A stretch of 40,682 nucleotides of DNA. Origin: an uncultured Ruminiclostridium sp. (lineage in GTDB: Bacteria; Bacillota; Clostridia; Oscillospirales; Ruminococcaceae). The DNA is taken from NCBI GenBank assembly GCA_910579265.1, contig CAJTTE010000005.1, forward strand, positions 1-40,682, read 5' to 3'. Position 1 is the stretch's first letter, and each line of letters starts with the position of its first letter. This document shows, one piece after another, positions 8,028 to 16,159 of this stretch. A program made the translations under genes and the position numbers. Under the pieces are notes generated by a model. That model worked only from the letters and a program-made list of their open reading frames with translations, was not told the DNA's origin and did no database searches.

Positions 8028-8760
8028 TTTAGGAACACTTTACCGTTTCAGGGAAATAATTGAACTTCGCTTCACTCATTTTATAATTACATTTGACTGC
8101 GGAAAACAAAAAAGTTTATTTTATTGTCCGAGAACATTTTAACCTTTCAATAAAGCTTCCCTTTTTCAGATATCAATCTCTGATTTGTAAAAGGAGCAGA
8201 ATTTAAAATAATATCTTAAAAGTATTTGCCTTTTTATTTAATCGTTCGTTTCACACCCTTTTCCTATGTGATAATAGCTTTGGTTAAATCTTATGGATCT
8301 GTTTTGATCTTTGAGAATATTGTATTGTTTTAGGGAATCACCCCGCTTTGCTCCACTCTTTTTATGGTATAATAACCTCAAACTAAGGAAAGAGGAAGAT
8401 TTTATTTGAATGTTTGAGAACATTGTACCGATTCAGGGGAATCGCTACGCTTCGCTTCGCTCTTTTTATGGTATAATAACCTCAAACTAAGGAAAGAGGA
8501 AGATTTTATTTGAATGTTTGAGAACATTGTACCGATATTCAAGGTAATCGCTCCCCTTTGCTCTTTTCATGATATAGCATTCGATAAATGCAAATAAAAT
8601 AGGAAGAGATTATTTTAAATCAGAGAAAATAATTTTCTTTCAGTGGAATTGCTTCACTCTGCTTCGCTCCTTTTTGTGATAATAACCTCGTACTTATAAA
8701 AAGTTTTCAAAGCCGAGAACATTTTATCGTTTCAGTAAAATCGTTACGCTTTATTTACTT
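8028..8760. repeat. Array of ~104-bp tandem repeats, mostly decayed
   Basis: About seven units share the pattern: a TTTGAGAACATTGTACCG-like head, a G-rich AATCGCT block, a CGCTTCGCTTCGCTC block, TATGGTATAATAACCTC, then an AGAGGAAGATTTTATTT tail. Two neighbouring units are nearly identical: 8356-8432 and 8460-8536 match over 77 bases at an offset of exactly 104. Outer units are diverged. No open frame crosses it and no spacer-repeat regularity of a CRISPR type is visible. The same family with the same 104-base offset reappears at 40562-40682. The ~1-kb gap 7974-8980 holds little else. Confidence 0.75.
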
Positions 8761-8805
8761 TTCTTACGGTGTGTTAAGATCCTGCCGGATATATTAAATA
8801 GAGAA

Positions 8806-8837
8806 CGGCGCCCGGAATCATTAAAAACCGGGCGCCG
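8806..8837 (-). terminator. GC-rich hairpin downstream of the SPFH gene
   Basis: CGGCGCCCGG (8806-8815) and CCGGGCGCCG (8828-8837) make a 10-bp perfect stem with a 12-base loop, 143 bases beyond the stop of the minus-strand gene. There is no good T run on either side, so termination is plausible but unproven. Confidence 0.5.
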
Positions 8838-8980
8838 CTTCATATCAAATCAGTCGGCTTTATCTGTCCGACAAGAATAATAACAAATACTTATCATACG
8901 ATTTATGGGCAGAATAAAAGCACATATGAAAAGGGCAGGGATTTTTTCTTTATATTCTTCTCACCCATACCATATAAACA

Positions 8981-10078
8981 TTATTTTCTTCCCGCGATTT
9001 CCGCCAACCTGTCCAGAAGACCCGAACCTCCGTTTACATTTATCTCACCTACATGCTCACATATTCTCTCCAGGTATTCAAGCTCCTTAAGCCGTCTTAA
9101 GGTTTCATTCTCGTCCATAAGCTTTGCGGTATTAAGAAGCGAACGGGTGGAAGCGACCTCCTCACGGCGGGTAATTACATTGGCCTGGGCGCGCTTTTCG
9201 GCCGCAAGCACGGAATTCATTATGGCGCTTATTTCTCCGGGTAATATAATATCCTTTATGCCCGCGCTTTCAATAATCACATAGGCATTTTCGGAACGTT
9301 CGCGTATAACGTTCAGTACCTCGTCGGCAATGCTGTCCCGCGAAGCAAGAATCTCGTCCGTACTGTGTCGTCCCACATACTCCCTAAGCACAAGCTGAGA
9401 AAGTGAATAGAGATACATATATATATTGTGATCGGCAATCTCCGCCACCTTCGCCGGATCGGTCACTTTAAAATTCATAACAAAATTTATCCTTAAACCG
9501 ACCTTATCACTGGTAAGTATTTCCTGACCGTCTATCGTCAGACGTCTGATCCTCATATCCTCCGTCTGAGCTTCAACATTAACACCGTTCTTCCAGAAAT
9601 AATATGTACCCGGCTCCAATATTCTGACAAGCCTGTTGTCATAATATAAACGCGCCTTTTCACCGCTTTTTACATTGACTGTCTGATATTTGGCGGAAGA
9701 AAGCTTCGCTATTTCATAAGGCTTGAGCTTATCCCCTATTTCCGGATCTTCAATATTTATCATACGGAATTCATGCCTTCCGCCTTCCTTCCAGAAAGCA
9801 TATCTCCCTGCGGAAAGAATGTCTTTAAAATTGCCGTCAAGATAATGAAGGCACATCTCATTATCCGCAACATCAACCTGAATAAGTTTTTCACCCGCAC
9901 CTTTAACCGACATCAGTGAATCAATTGTGCACCATAAAGGTACAAACGCTTGTAAAATACTGGATTTTTCTATCTTCTCGCTGCCGAACGCAGTGTAATT
10001 TCCCGCATCCAACAGTTTTTTAAGCTTTCCTTTTCTGTAAAGAAGACCTCTTTCCTTATCGTTGATAACAACCTTCAT
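8981..10078 (-). CDS. SPFH/band 7 (stomatin/slipin-like) protein with triplicated N-terminal repeat
   Basis: 365 residues. Three successive copies of a short beta motif open the protein: RGLLYRKGKLKKLLDAGNY, MCLHYLDGNFKDILSAGRY and ARLYYDNRLVRILEPGTYYF. Each has the pattern LxY...L.AG.Y. An SPFH domain follows from about residue 160 (VKSGEKARLYYDN through LRINFVMNFKVTDP) and ends in a helical region with AEKRAQANVITRREEVASTRS, typical of slipins. I see no membrane helix, so membrane attachment, if any, is peripheral. Family members scaffold membrane domains or proteases, but no partner protease (NfeD) is adjacent. The ATG at 10078 is preceded by GGGGGA (10084-10089), which favours it over the longer frame that runs back into the inserted repeat element. 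Confidence 0.8.
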   Translation of the reverse strand: MKVVINDKERGLLYRKGKLKKLLDAGNYTAFGSEKIEKSSILQAFVPLWCTIDSLMSVKGAGEKLIQVDVADNEMCLHYLDGNFKDILSAGRYAFWKEGGRHEFRMINIEDPEIGDKLKPYEIAKLSSAKYQTVNVKSGEKARLYYDNRLVRILEPGTYYFWKNGVNVEAQTEDMRIRRLTIDGQEILTSDKVGLRINFVMNFKVTDPAKVAEIADHNIYMYLYSLSQLVLREYVGRHSTDEILASRDSIADEVLNVIRERSENAYVIIESAGIKDIILPGEISAIMNSVLAAEKRAQANVITRREEVASTRSLLNTAKLMDENETLRRLKELEYLERICEHVGEINVNGGSGLLDRLAEIAGRK

Positions 10079-10106
10079 AAGTATTTCCCCCTTGTATTTT
10101 TCGAAA

Positions 10107-10286
10107 TTAAGGCAACACCGCATAATGATTGCGAGTGAATCGCGCAGTCAGATTTTTCGTAAGCTTGCATAAATTCGGCGCAGGAATACTGACGTATTTC
10201 AAGGAGAATTTGTGTAAGCTGACGGAATATATGCAAGCAAGCCGCACGCAAAGCCGTCAGGCGGTCATTGTGCGGTATTGCCTTAA
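10107..10286 (+). mobile_element. MITE-like element, copy A (180 bp, TTAA borders)
   Basis: Begins TTAAGGCAACACCGCATAA and ends TTGTGCGGTATTGCCTTAA: terminal inverted repeats of about 22 bp, with TTAA at both ends as a likely 4-bp target duplication. Internal arms CTTGCATA and TATGCAAG add to the palindromic character. Three further copies in the window are the same length. This copy lies 29 bases upstream of the SPFH start codon, between that gene and its upstream promoter and RNA-like segment, so it may have altered the gene's expression. Confidence 0.88.
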
Positions 10287-10375
10287 CATAAATATAACGG
10301 CTTATGCTCAAACAGAAAAACGGCCGAACATATCATTTTGTCCATTTTAAACAGCGTAAACGGCTTATATATCAT

Positions 10376-10837
10376 TACACCCCATGAAGGGGAGATTTTT
10401 TCTTCACCGCAGTTCCAAATGCCCGTAAAGCGGCGGGAAAATTAAGCACCCTCCTAACAAAACGGTATCCGGCAATATACCGGACATGGCAATGGTCGGA
10501 TGATGCGGTATCCTTTAACCGGCAAGGCGATACAGGCACCTCCCGTAAAAACCGGTTTACCCGATAATTACAGGACAGAAACGGCGGCAAATTACAGGGT
10601 CTTTTGAGTGACAGTCAAAAGAAGGTGAGGTTATACCGATCAAACAGTTATAACCGTCGTAAGTGTTGAATGATTTTTAAGGTCATTCACTCCATCCACG
10701 GAGCTGTTCCAAAAACAGCCGCGGGATTCGAACCCGCAAAGTCCGAACCGGACAATACATAAACCGCAGAGCGGCAACGCAGTCCCCCGCCCCGTTCACA
10801 TATTAAAACAGCAAAACCGGAAAACGGAGGTTCGGCA
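10376..10837 (-). ncRNA. Candidate structured non-coding RNA or long leader
   Basis: A roughly 460-base non-coding stretch, visibly richer in G+C than other gaps, with a row of perfect hairpins: 10468-10484 (TCCGG), 10600-10622 (TCTTTTGA), 10629-10655 (GGTTATA), 10667-10689 (TGAATGA), 10703-10719 (GCTGTT), 10721-10737 (GCGGG around a seven-base loop), 10741-10753 (GTCCG) and 10764-10774 (CCGC). The 10721-10737 hairpin, read on the minus strand, is a perfect tRNA T-arm look-alike (loop TTCGAAT). I find no matching acceptor or anticodon arm, so it is not a tRNA. A promoter directly upstream points to minus-strand transcription. It could be a stand-alone RNA or the leader of the SPFH gene. I could not match it to RNase P, tmRNA or any riboswitch I can recall. 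Confidence 0.5.
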
Positions 10838-10842
10838 ATATT

Positions 10843-10871
10843 ATTGTAACACATAACCGCAGTTTATTCAA
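10843..10871 (-). promoter_or_regulatory. Promoter for the candidate RNA / SPFH leader
   Basis: On the minus strand: TTGAAT (10866-10871), 17 bp, TACAAT (10843-10848). The predicted start near 10836 puts the hairpin-rich segment at the 5' end of the transcript. Confidence 0.55.
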
Positions 10872-10953
10872 TATCCGGAATGAAAAAAGATTTCACTTAA
10901 AAAAACAAACGGACGGTACATATGTACAGCCCGTTTTTATAAACTATTTCCGG

Positions 10954-12126
10954 TCAGGCAACAACTATATTTTTTCCGTTGTTTTTACCAAGATAAAGCC
11001 TGTCGTCCGCTATCCTGACAAGATCGTCGATATGAGCGGATTTCCGTCCCTCGGTCCCGTCCCTCCTATCAAAGCAGGAAGTAAAGCCAAAGGTCATAGT
11101 AGCTCCCACCGTTTCGCTGCCGCTGAAAACACATACGTTTTCAATGCGGCCTCGTATATCTTCAATACGGTTATAGCAGCTGTCCCTGCCGCCCTTCATA
11201 ATTATCAGGAATTCTTCACCGCCCCAACGGCAGGCTATGTCATCCTCCTTCATGTCTTTAATGATAATTTCAGAAACACTTTTCAGTATCTCGTCGCCGC
11301 AGCTGTGACCGTATGTATCATTAATTTTCTTAAAATTATCTATGTCACCCATGATAACACAAAAAGCTTCTTCCTTTTTTTCTATTTTATCGGTCATCGG
11401 AATGTTATTCTGCAAATCATCACTATTTTCTTTTGATGCACCGTAACGACTATCGAACAAGCGATAAAAGCTTCTTCGATTATAAAGACCCGTAAGCGGA
11501 TCATGATCGGCAATAAAATTAAGCTGTTCATTGGCCTCGTTCAGCTTCTTTAAAAGTACATTCATCTCGGCTATAAAGGTGATCGCAAAGAAAAAAATAA
11601 TAAAGGTATTGAAAAAAATATTGATACCCCTCATTATCTGAAGCTGAAGCTCATTAAGCACCCTTCCGAAAATCAATGTGAAAACGGGAGGCGAGAAAAG
11701 CAAAAAAATAAACGTCCCTATAAGAGTAGCAAAGGTTACCGTAGCGAACGGAAGAATGATTTTCAAAAATTTACTGTGATCATAGGCAAGGTATAAAACA
11801 TACGCCGCTATAGTTAGCACGACCATTGAATACATAAAAAAACAGCTTTCAAATCCGAGCCACAAAGTACACAGCACGGCATGAGCCGTTATTTCCGAAT
11901 AAACGGAAACGATCCAACCTACACTGTGCTTTTCAAAGCTGCCGCCGCGGCTTTTAACTACGCTGAAAATATAGAAAAGTATACTGATAATATTAAATGC
12001 CGCCAGAATATATAAGCCGAATAAAACAAAGATCAAGAAAAACGTAATGTGCATCGCCGCACTCAGAGAAAAAATAAGCTGGTATTTAAAAGAACTTTTA
12101 AACTCAAGATCCATAAGATTTTTCAC
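10954..12126 (-). CDS. Membrane-anchored diguanylate cyclase (GGDEF)
   Basis: About 390 residues. The first 200 residues hold six hydrophobic segments, a membrane sensor I cannot assign to a named MASE family. A short coiled stretch (LLKKLNEANEQLNFIADHD) leads into a complete GGDEF domain (about 205-390) with DPLTGLYNRRSFY, the metal/nucleotide motif DIDNFKKINDTYGH and the active site RWGGEEF. The inhibitory I-site reads KEDD rather than RxxD, so product inhibition may be weak. It should make c-di-GMP at the membrane. The start is uncertain: TTG 12138, GTG 12126 and ATG 12114 are in frame. GTG fits best with AAAGG 12 bases upstream. It is one of three c-di-GMP enzymes within 20 kb. Confidence 0.88.
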   Translation of the reverse strand: MKNLMDLEFKSSFKYQLIFSLSAAMHITFFLIFVLFGLYILAAFNIISILFYIFSVVKSRGGSFEKHSVGWIVSVYSEITAHAVLCTLWLGFESCFFMYSMVVLTIAAYVLYLAYDHSKFLKIILPFATVTFATLIGTFIFLLFSPPVFTLIFGRVLNELQLQIMRGINIFFNTFIIFFFAITFIAEMNVLLKKLNEANEQLNFIADHDPLTGLYNRRSFYRLFDSRYGASKENSDDLQNNIPMTDKIEKKEEAFCVIMGDIDNFKKINDTYGHSCGDEILKSVSEIIIKDMKEDDIACRWGGEEFLIIMKGGRDSCYNRIEDIRGRIENVCVFSGSETVGATMTFGFTSCFDRRDGTEGRKSAHIDDLVRIADDRLYLGKNNGKNIVVA

Positions 12127-12260
12127 AAATATGCACAACCTTTACATAATTTCAAAAATAACAAAACATCCGGAAAACAAAGAAAAACAAAGCATCATTT
12201 CAACAGGTTAAAGTGCAAAACACAAATAGATTATGGCTTATTATAATAAAATATGTTTAA

Positions 12261-12289
12261 ATTTTACCATACTTTCCGATTTTAGTCAA
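12261..12289 (-). promoter_or_regulatory. Promoter of the diguanylate cyclase gene
   Basis: Minus strand TTGACT (12284-12289), 17 bp, TAAAAT (12261-12266). It leaves a leader of about 125 nt, AT-rich and without evident structure. Confidence 0.65.
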
Positions 12290-12347
12290 GTCTAATCAAG
12301 GTCGGTTTTTCTATTCTTTTATCTTGAAACAGCCGGAAAGGCATAAA

Positions 12348-12503
12348 ATTATAGCATCCCGATAAATGATCACGGGCAAAGGAGACAATAGCATATTTCA
12401 CGAAGCAGTGCGGAAAATACAGACGAATCAAAGCCCTTCAAAAACGACAAAAAGGCTGTGCGTGATTTGTATTGCCGGATTGTGATGAATTATTTATTGA
12501 ATT
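12348..12503. repeat. Dispersed repeat family 3, copy 1 (diverged)
   Basis: Aligns by eye with 21533-21673. Shared blocks in the same order are TATAGCA-TCC-GATAAAT, a central TCAAAAACGACAA block, TGTG-GTAATT-like spacing and AATTATTTATTG near the end. Copies differ by many substitutions and small indels, so this is an old repeat. No frame or terminal inverted repeat is evident. It fills most of the gap before the small hypothetical gene. Confidence 0.6.
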
Positions 12504-12650
12504 TCTATATAATCAAAAATCCGGCTGTACTGCCTTTTTACTTTTCTTGTTCCACACCTTCCAAGCATCAAAAAATTTATCTTCCACAACGGATATTTTA
12601 CTGGACAATCCTCACCTTATATGATAAAATAAAACAAAATGGAGAGGGAT

Positions 12651-13004
12651 ATGTTTTTTAAAAAAAAGACAAGAGAAGAAGAAAAACCTTTGGCGAAACA
12701 GGCCAAATCGCTTACAAACACAAAAAAGGTTCAATTTTGTTACATGAAGCCGAAAGAGCTTGAGAACATGCTGTCCGATGACGTCGATCTTGTGCTGACT
12801 CTTGAACCGGTAAATTATTATGCCGAAAAAAATCGCTTCTGGCAATGCATATTTTTTTTCGATCGGGACTGTTCCGAAATCATAATGCGCTTTGAGCTTT
12901 TTGAAAATGACAGGAAGACATATTCAGGAGAATACAGAAGGATTTCAAAAGAGCTTTTTGAAAAAATATTAATGAAATTCGGACAGAGAATTTCTATAAT
13001 TTAA
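12651..13004 (+). CDS. Small hypothetical protein (117 aa) ending at a MITE border
   Basis: A short, charged, probably cytoplasmic protein: a lysine/glutamate-rich start (FFKKKTREEEK), then a mixed alpha/beta body with MKPKELENMLSDDVDLVLTL and FFFDRDCSEIIMRFELFEND. I recognise no family. The start ATG at 12651 follows GGAGAGG (12641-12647). The stop codon TAA (13002-13004) lies inside the TTAA border of the inserted 180-bp element. The C-terminus may therefore have been fixed or shortened by the insertion. The upstream gap holds only the diverged repeat and no convincing promoter. Confidence 0.6.
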   Translation: MFFKKKTREEEKPLAKQAKSLTNTKKVQFCYMKPKELENMLSDDVDLVLTLEPVNYYAEKNRFWQCIFFFDRDCSEIIMRFELFENDRKTYSGEYRRISKELFEKILMKFGQRISII

Positions 13005-13180
13005 GGCAACACCGCACAATGATCGGGTGTGAATTGCGCAGTCAGATTTTTCGTCAGCTCGCATAAATTCGACGCAGGAATACTGACGTATTTCAAGGAG
13101 AATTTGTGTAAGCTGACGGAAAATATGCAAGCAAGCCGCACGCAAAGCCGTCAGGCTGTCACTGTGCGGTGTTGCCTTAA
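13001..13180 (+). mobile_element. MITE-like element, copy B (180 bp)
   Basis: Starts TTAAGGCAACACCGCACAA and ends GTGCGGTGTTGCCTTAA, with TTAA at both borders. Closely similar to copies A and C. Its left border supplies the stop codon of the preceding small gene. Confidence 0.9.
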
Positions 13181-13190
13181 ATATAAAAAT

Positions 13191-13276
13191 AAACGGAATG
13201 GATCCGCTTATTGAAAGCCCGTAAATAAACCGCAAACAAAGGGCTTTTCAAAGCCGGAAAAGCATTCCGTTTTTAT
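13191..13276. terminator. Nested bidirectional terminator
   Basis: Outer arms AAACGGAATG (13191-13200) and CATTCCGTTT (13263-13272) enclose inner arms AAAGCCC (13214-13220) and GGGCTTT (13241-13247). T-rich runs follow on both strands. It separates the plus-strand small gene from the minus-strand ammonium transporter gene and can serve both. Confidence 0.75.
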
Positions 13277-13381
13277 TCAAATGAAAATTTTACTCATACA
13301 AGACTTTATAAAATATCGTAAATATCCGCAACGGCAGAACGAACCGTATCTTATTATACGAAGAAAGGCTTTACTTTAGAA

Positions 13382-15148
13382 CTATTCCACATCCTGAAGA
13401 GCATCATATCCTTCTTCGCCCGTCCTTACCTTCATTACGTTCTCCACATCATAAACAAATATCTTACCGTCACCTATTCTGCCGGTGTAAAGCGCCTTTT
13501 TAGCCGCTTCAACCACATTTTCCACCGGCACCTTGCAAACAACTACCTCGACCTTTACCTTAGGAAGCAGACGGGGCTCCATAGGAACGCCTCTGTAAAA
13601 TTCCGTAGAACCCTTCTGCATACCGCATCCCATAGTGTTGGTAACGGTCATACCGGTTATGCCGATATTATAAAGAGCATTTTTAAGCGCCTCGAACCTT
13701 TCAAGCTTCGTTATTATCTCGATCTTAGTCATTTTTACGTCACCTGCGGGTACGTTTGCCTTTTCCGAAGGCTTATGCTCTATTGCAACGGAGATCCCCG
13801 CACTTCCAAGCGTATCTACCTCATGCTCGTGATCCGTCTCGCCTTCAACATGCATAGCGGGAATAAAATCGGCATATGAGGAAATAAGACCGTGTTCGGT
13901 CGAATCAAGCCCAACGACCTCCTCGTGACGCGAAACACGAAGTCCTATAGTTTTCTTAAGGACAAAAAACAATATACTGCATGTCAACACCGTCCAGCCT
14001 GCAACTGCCGCAAAGCCGATAAGCTGAATACCCAGCTGGTCAAAACCGCCGCCGTAAAACAAACCGGTAATTCCGTTCTGTCCGTTCCCCGTTGCAAATA
14101 AGCCTACCGCAACGGTTCCCCATATCCCGTTAAGGCAATGAACAGCCACGGCACCAACAGGATCGTCTATTTTAAGCTTATAATCCAAGAACCATACACC
14201 GAAGCAAACCAGCAGACCTGCCACAGCACCTATTATTGCGGAACCCAAAACATCGACATCGGCACATGGCGCCGTAACCGCCACAAGTCCCGCCAAGGAA
14301 CCGTTAAGAGTCATAGAAACATCGGGCTTCCCGTTCTTTATCCATGTAAACATCATGGTTACACAGGTTGCGATCGCGGGAGCAATAGTTGTTGTAAGAA
14401 AAATCTGACCAAGATGATCCGTATTATCGGCAGCCGCGCCATTGAATCCGTACCAGCCGAACCAAAGTATGAAAACGCCCAAAGCGCCAAGCGTCATTGA
14501 ATGGCCAAGGATAGCTTTGGGTTTTCCGCTTTTGGAAAATTTTCCGATACGGGGACCCACCATCTTTGCACCGATAAGCGCCGCGATGCCTCCTACCATA
14601 TGTATTGCGGTCGAACCGGCGAAGTCCACAAATCCGATCTGGGAAAGCCAGCCGCCGCCCCATATCCAGTGCGCCTCAATAGGATAAATTATAAGGCTTA
14701 TAATTCCCGAATAGATACAGTAGGTGGAGAATTTTGTTCTCTCCGCCATGGCTCCGGACACAATTGTAGCCGCAGTTGCACAGAAAACAAGGTTAAAAAC
14801 AAAATTGTGCCAAGGAAAGTTTGAAAAATCCGTAAATATCCCCAGATTCGGAAGCCCCACCAGTCCGAACAGCGCATCCTCGCCGCACATAAGACCAAAA
14901 CCCAGGAGAGTAAACGCAACCGTACCTATACAAAAATCCATAAGATTTTTCATAATGATATTGCCTGCATTCTTAGCTCTCGTAAAGCCGCTTTCAACCA
15001 TAGCAAAGCCGCATTGCATAAAGAATACCAAAGCCGCTCCTATCAAAAACCAAACACCCGTCGTTCCGAAAATAGTCGTGCTTAACGCTTCCTCCACCGC
15101 TTGCGTAATATTGGCGGTTTCAGCCATCAAGCCAATAGCCCTGTTCAT
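13382..15148 (-). CDS. amt: Ammonium transporter fused to a C-terminal PII (GlnB/GlnK) domain
   Basis: 588 residues. Residues about 25-425 are a full Amt channel with eleven hydrophobic segments and the family landmarks: GFAMVESGF, AHWIWGGGWLS, and the two pore histidines in STAIHMVGG and AVHCLNGIWG. A His/Glu-rich linker follows (DHEHE near 450). The last 115 residues form a PII domain: TKIEIITKLERFEALKNAL, the T-loop GCGMQKGSTEFYRGV with the modifiable Tyr, LPKVKVEVVV and the ATP-binding TGRIGDGKIFV. PII trimers normally dock on Amt trimers to block the pore, so here channel and regulator are one chain. No separate glnK lies nearby. AAAGGGG precedes the ATG. The gene has its own promoter with a terminator hairpin in the leader. 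The fusion is continuous, with no frameshift. Confidence 0.93.
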   Translation of the reverse strand: MNRAIGLMAETANITQAVEEALSTTIFGTTGVWFLIGAALVFFMQCGFAMVESGFTRAKNAGNIIMKNLMDFCIGTVAFTLLGFGLMCGEDALFGLVGLPNLGIFTDFSNFPWHNFVFNLVFCATAATIVSGAMAERTKFSTYCIYSGIISLIIYPIEAHWIWGGGWLSQIGFVDFAGSTAIHMVGGIAALIGAKMVGPRIGKFSKSGKPKAILGHSMTLGALGVFILWFGWYGFNGAAADNTDHLGQIFLTTTIAPAIATCVTMMFTWIKNGKPDVSMTLNGSLAGLVAVTAPCADVDVLGSAIIGAVAGLLVCFGVWFLDYKLKIDDPVGAVAVHCLNGIWGTVAVGLFATGNGQNGITGLFYGGGFDQLGIQLIGFAAVAGWTVLTCSILFFVLKKTIGLRVSRHEEVVGLDSTEHGLISSYADFIPAMHVEGETDHEHEVDTLGSAGISVAIEHKPSEKANVPAGDVKMTKIEIITKLERFEALKNALYNIGITGMTVTNTMGCGMQKGSTEFYRGVPMEPRLLPKVKVEVVVCKVPVENVVEAAKKALYTGRIGDGKIFVYDVENVMKVRTGEEGYDALQDVE

Positions 15149-15172
15149 AATCGATTTCCCCTTTCTTTCTGT

Positions 15173-15226
15173 AAAAAATTAAGGAGCCTCAGTACGCCGG
15201 CCGCAGCAGGTCTACTAAAGCTCCTT
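15173..15226 (-). terminator. Terminator-like hairpin in the amt leader (possible attenuator)
   Basis: On the minus strand AAGGAGCTTTAGTA (15213-15226) pairs with TACTGAGGCTCCTT (15181-15194): 14 bp including two G-U pairs, with an 18-base GC-rich loop. The stem is followed by AATTTTTTAC (15171-15180). It starts about 8 nt after the predicted transcription start and ends about 20 nt before the amt start codon. A promoter-terminator-gene order suggests conditional antitermination, but I see no competing antiterminator and no ANTAR-type paired hairpins. Confidence 0.6.
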
Positions 15227-15240
15227 TGCTTTACAATTAT

Positions 15241-15269
15241 ATTATATTCACTTATGGGGAATTTGTCAA
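15241..15269 (-). promoter_or_regulatory. Promoter of amt
   Basis: Minus strand TTGACA (15264-15269), 17 bp, TATAAT (15241-15246), full consensus. For a nitrogen-scavenging gene such a strong core promoter fits control at the downstream leader hairpin, which is inference. Confidence 0.85.
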
Positions 15270-15388
15270 TAGATTTTTGCAAGTTTTATTTGAAAATCCT
15301 GCATTTTGTAGAAAAAGGATATGACTTTTTCTAAAATTCAATATATTTTCTGCAATTTGCATAAAATAAATTTGCAAAAACATTACGC

Positions 15389-15868
15389 TTAACCCAATTT
15401 AAATAATGCGTTCTCATAATTCCTGACAAAATATCTTATATTTGTTCTGCCCTTTTTTATCACCGTATGTCCTTCTTTCTCAAGCATCTCCTTCTGAGCT
15501 TCAATTCCGCCGGGATACTTAGGATTAAGTTCTCCCCCGGACTTAAGCGTTCTCCAGTAAGGAGTCTTGTCCTCATCGCGCTGATGGCTTGCCCAAGCCG
15601 CAATGGAAACGAATATTCCGGCAGTAATAGGCTCGGTGAAATCCGCTTCGCCTATCACAGCAAAATACTCCCTTATATCACCTATAGTGATAAGCTTTCC
15701 GTAAGGAACTGTTTTCATAACCTTGTCATAATCTATCGGCGGAGCAAAGTACATTTTGTCCCCTCCATACTTTTTAATGCTTTTTTCATCTGTAATTATC
15801 TGAACTTTCGGCATATCCTTACTGTCATTAAGCATTGCGTTAAAATCCTTTTTGTCCTCATTAGCCAT
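15389..15868 (-). CDS. Alkyltransferase-like (ATL) protein of the MGMT family lacking the active cysteine
   Basis: 159 residues. The C-terminal two thirds match the DNA-binding domain of O6-methylguanine methyltransferases: VMKTVPYGKLITIGDI, then AAWASHQRDEDKTPYWRTL and GGIEAQKEMLEKEGH. The active-site PCHR is replaced by PYWR (103-106), with Tyr104 in the cysteine position. It therefore cannot accept an alkyl group. By analogy with ATL proteins it may flag bulky O6-alkylguanine lesions for nucleotide excision repair. The N-terminal ~45 residues are an extension with no known match. ATG at 15868 follows AAGGAGG, which rules out the longer frame to 15919. It sits alone between amt and a decayed gene. 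Confidence 0.78.
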   Translation of the reverse strand: MANEDKKDFNAMLNDSKDMPKVQIITDEKSIKKYGGDKMYFAPPIDYDKVMKTVPYGKLITIGDIREYFAVIGEADFTEPITAGIFVSIAAWASHQRDEDKTPYWRTLKSGGELNPKYPGGIEAQKEMLEKEGHTVIKKGRTNIRYFVRNYENALFKLG

Positions 15869-16159
15869 AGTAAATCCTCCTTTTATCGCTCCCTGATAAA
15901 ACCTTGCCGCAAGATTCAAACGGAAATGAAAACAACAAGGAAAAACCGAAGCAATTTTTTAAAGTATTTTGATCAAATACCCTTAGTTCCCCCACCTCTT
16001 AGACGGAGGACACATTATCGGTCTTTCGGCAGGCCATAAAATCCCCGCCAAAACCACAAGGGCTTACGTTCCTGATTTTCTAATAAATTCGAGGTTCTGT
16101 CCCCCGTTGAACACGCTGTATCTGCTTATGCAATGAGACGGTTTTGATCTTTATAAAAA

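Noticed and set aside
8311..8517. CRISPR array
   Set aside because: Direct repeats of ~104 bp without short conserved repeats and unique spacers; no cas genes in the window.
10715..10800. tRNA gene on the minus strand
   Set aside because: A perfect T-arm-like hairpin is present, but no acceptor partner for the bases after it and no anticodon arm can be found.
13892..14824. Open frames on the strand opposite amt
   Set aside because: They lack ribosome sites and family matches and are explained by codon bias of the real gene, as are similar antisense frames in accC, fabK and aroE.
15171..15269. ANTAR-responsive or glutamine riboswitch leader for amt
   Set aside because: The leader is too short and lacks the paired hexaloop hairpins or the glutamine-motif core; only a terminator-type hairpin is visible.
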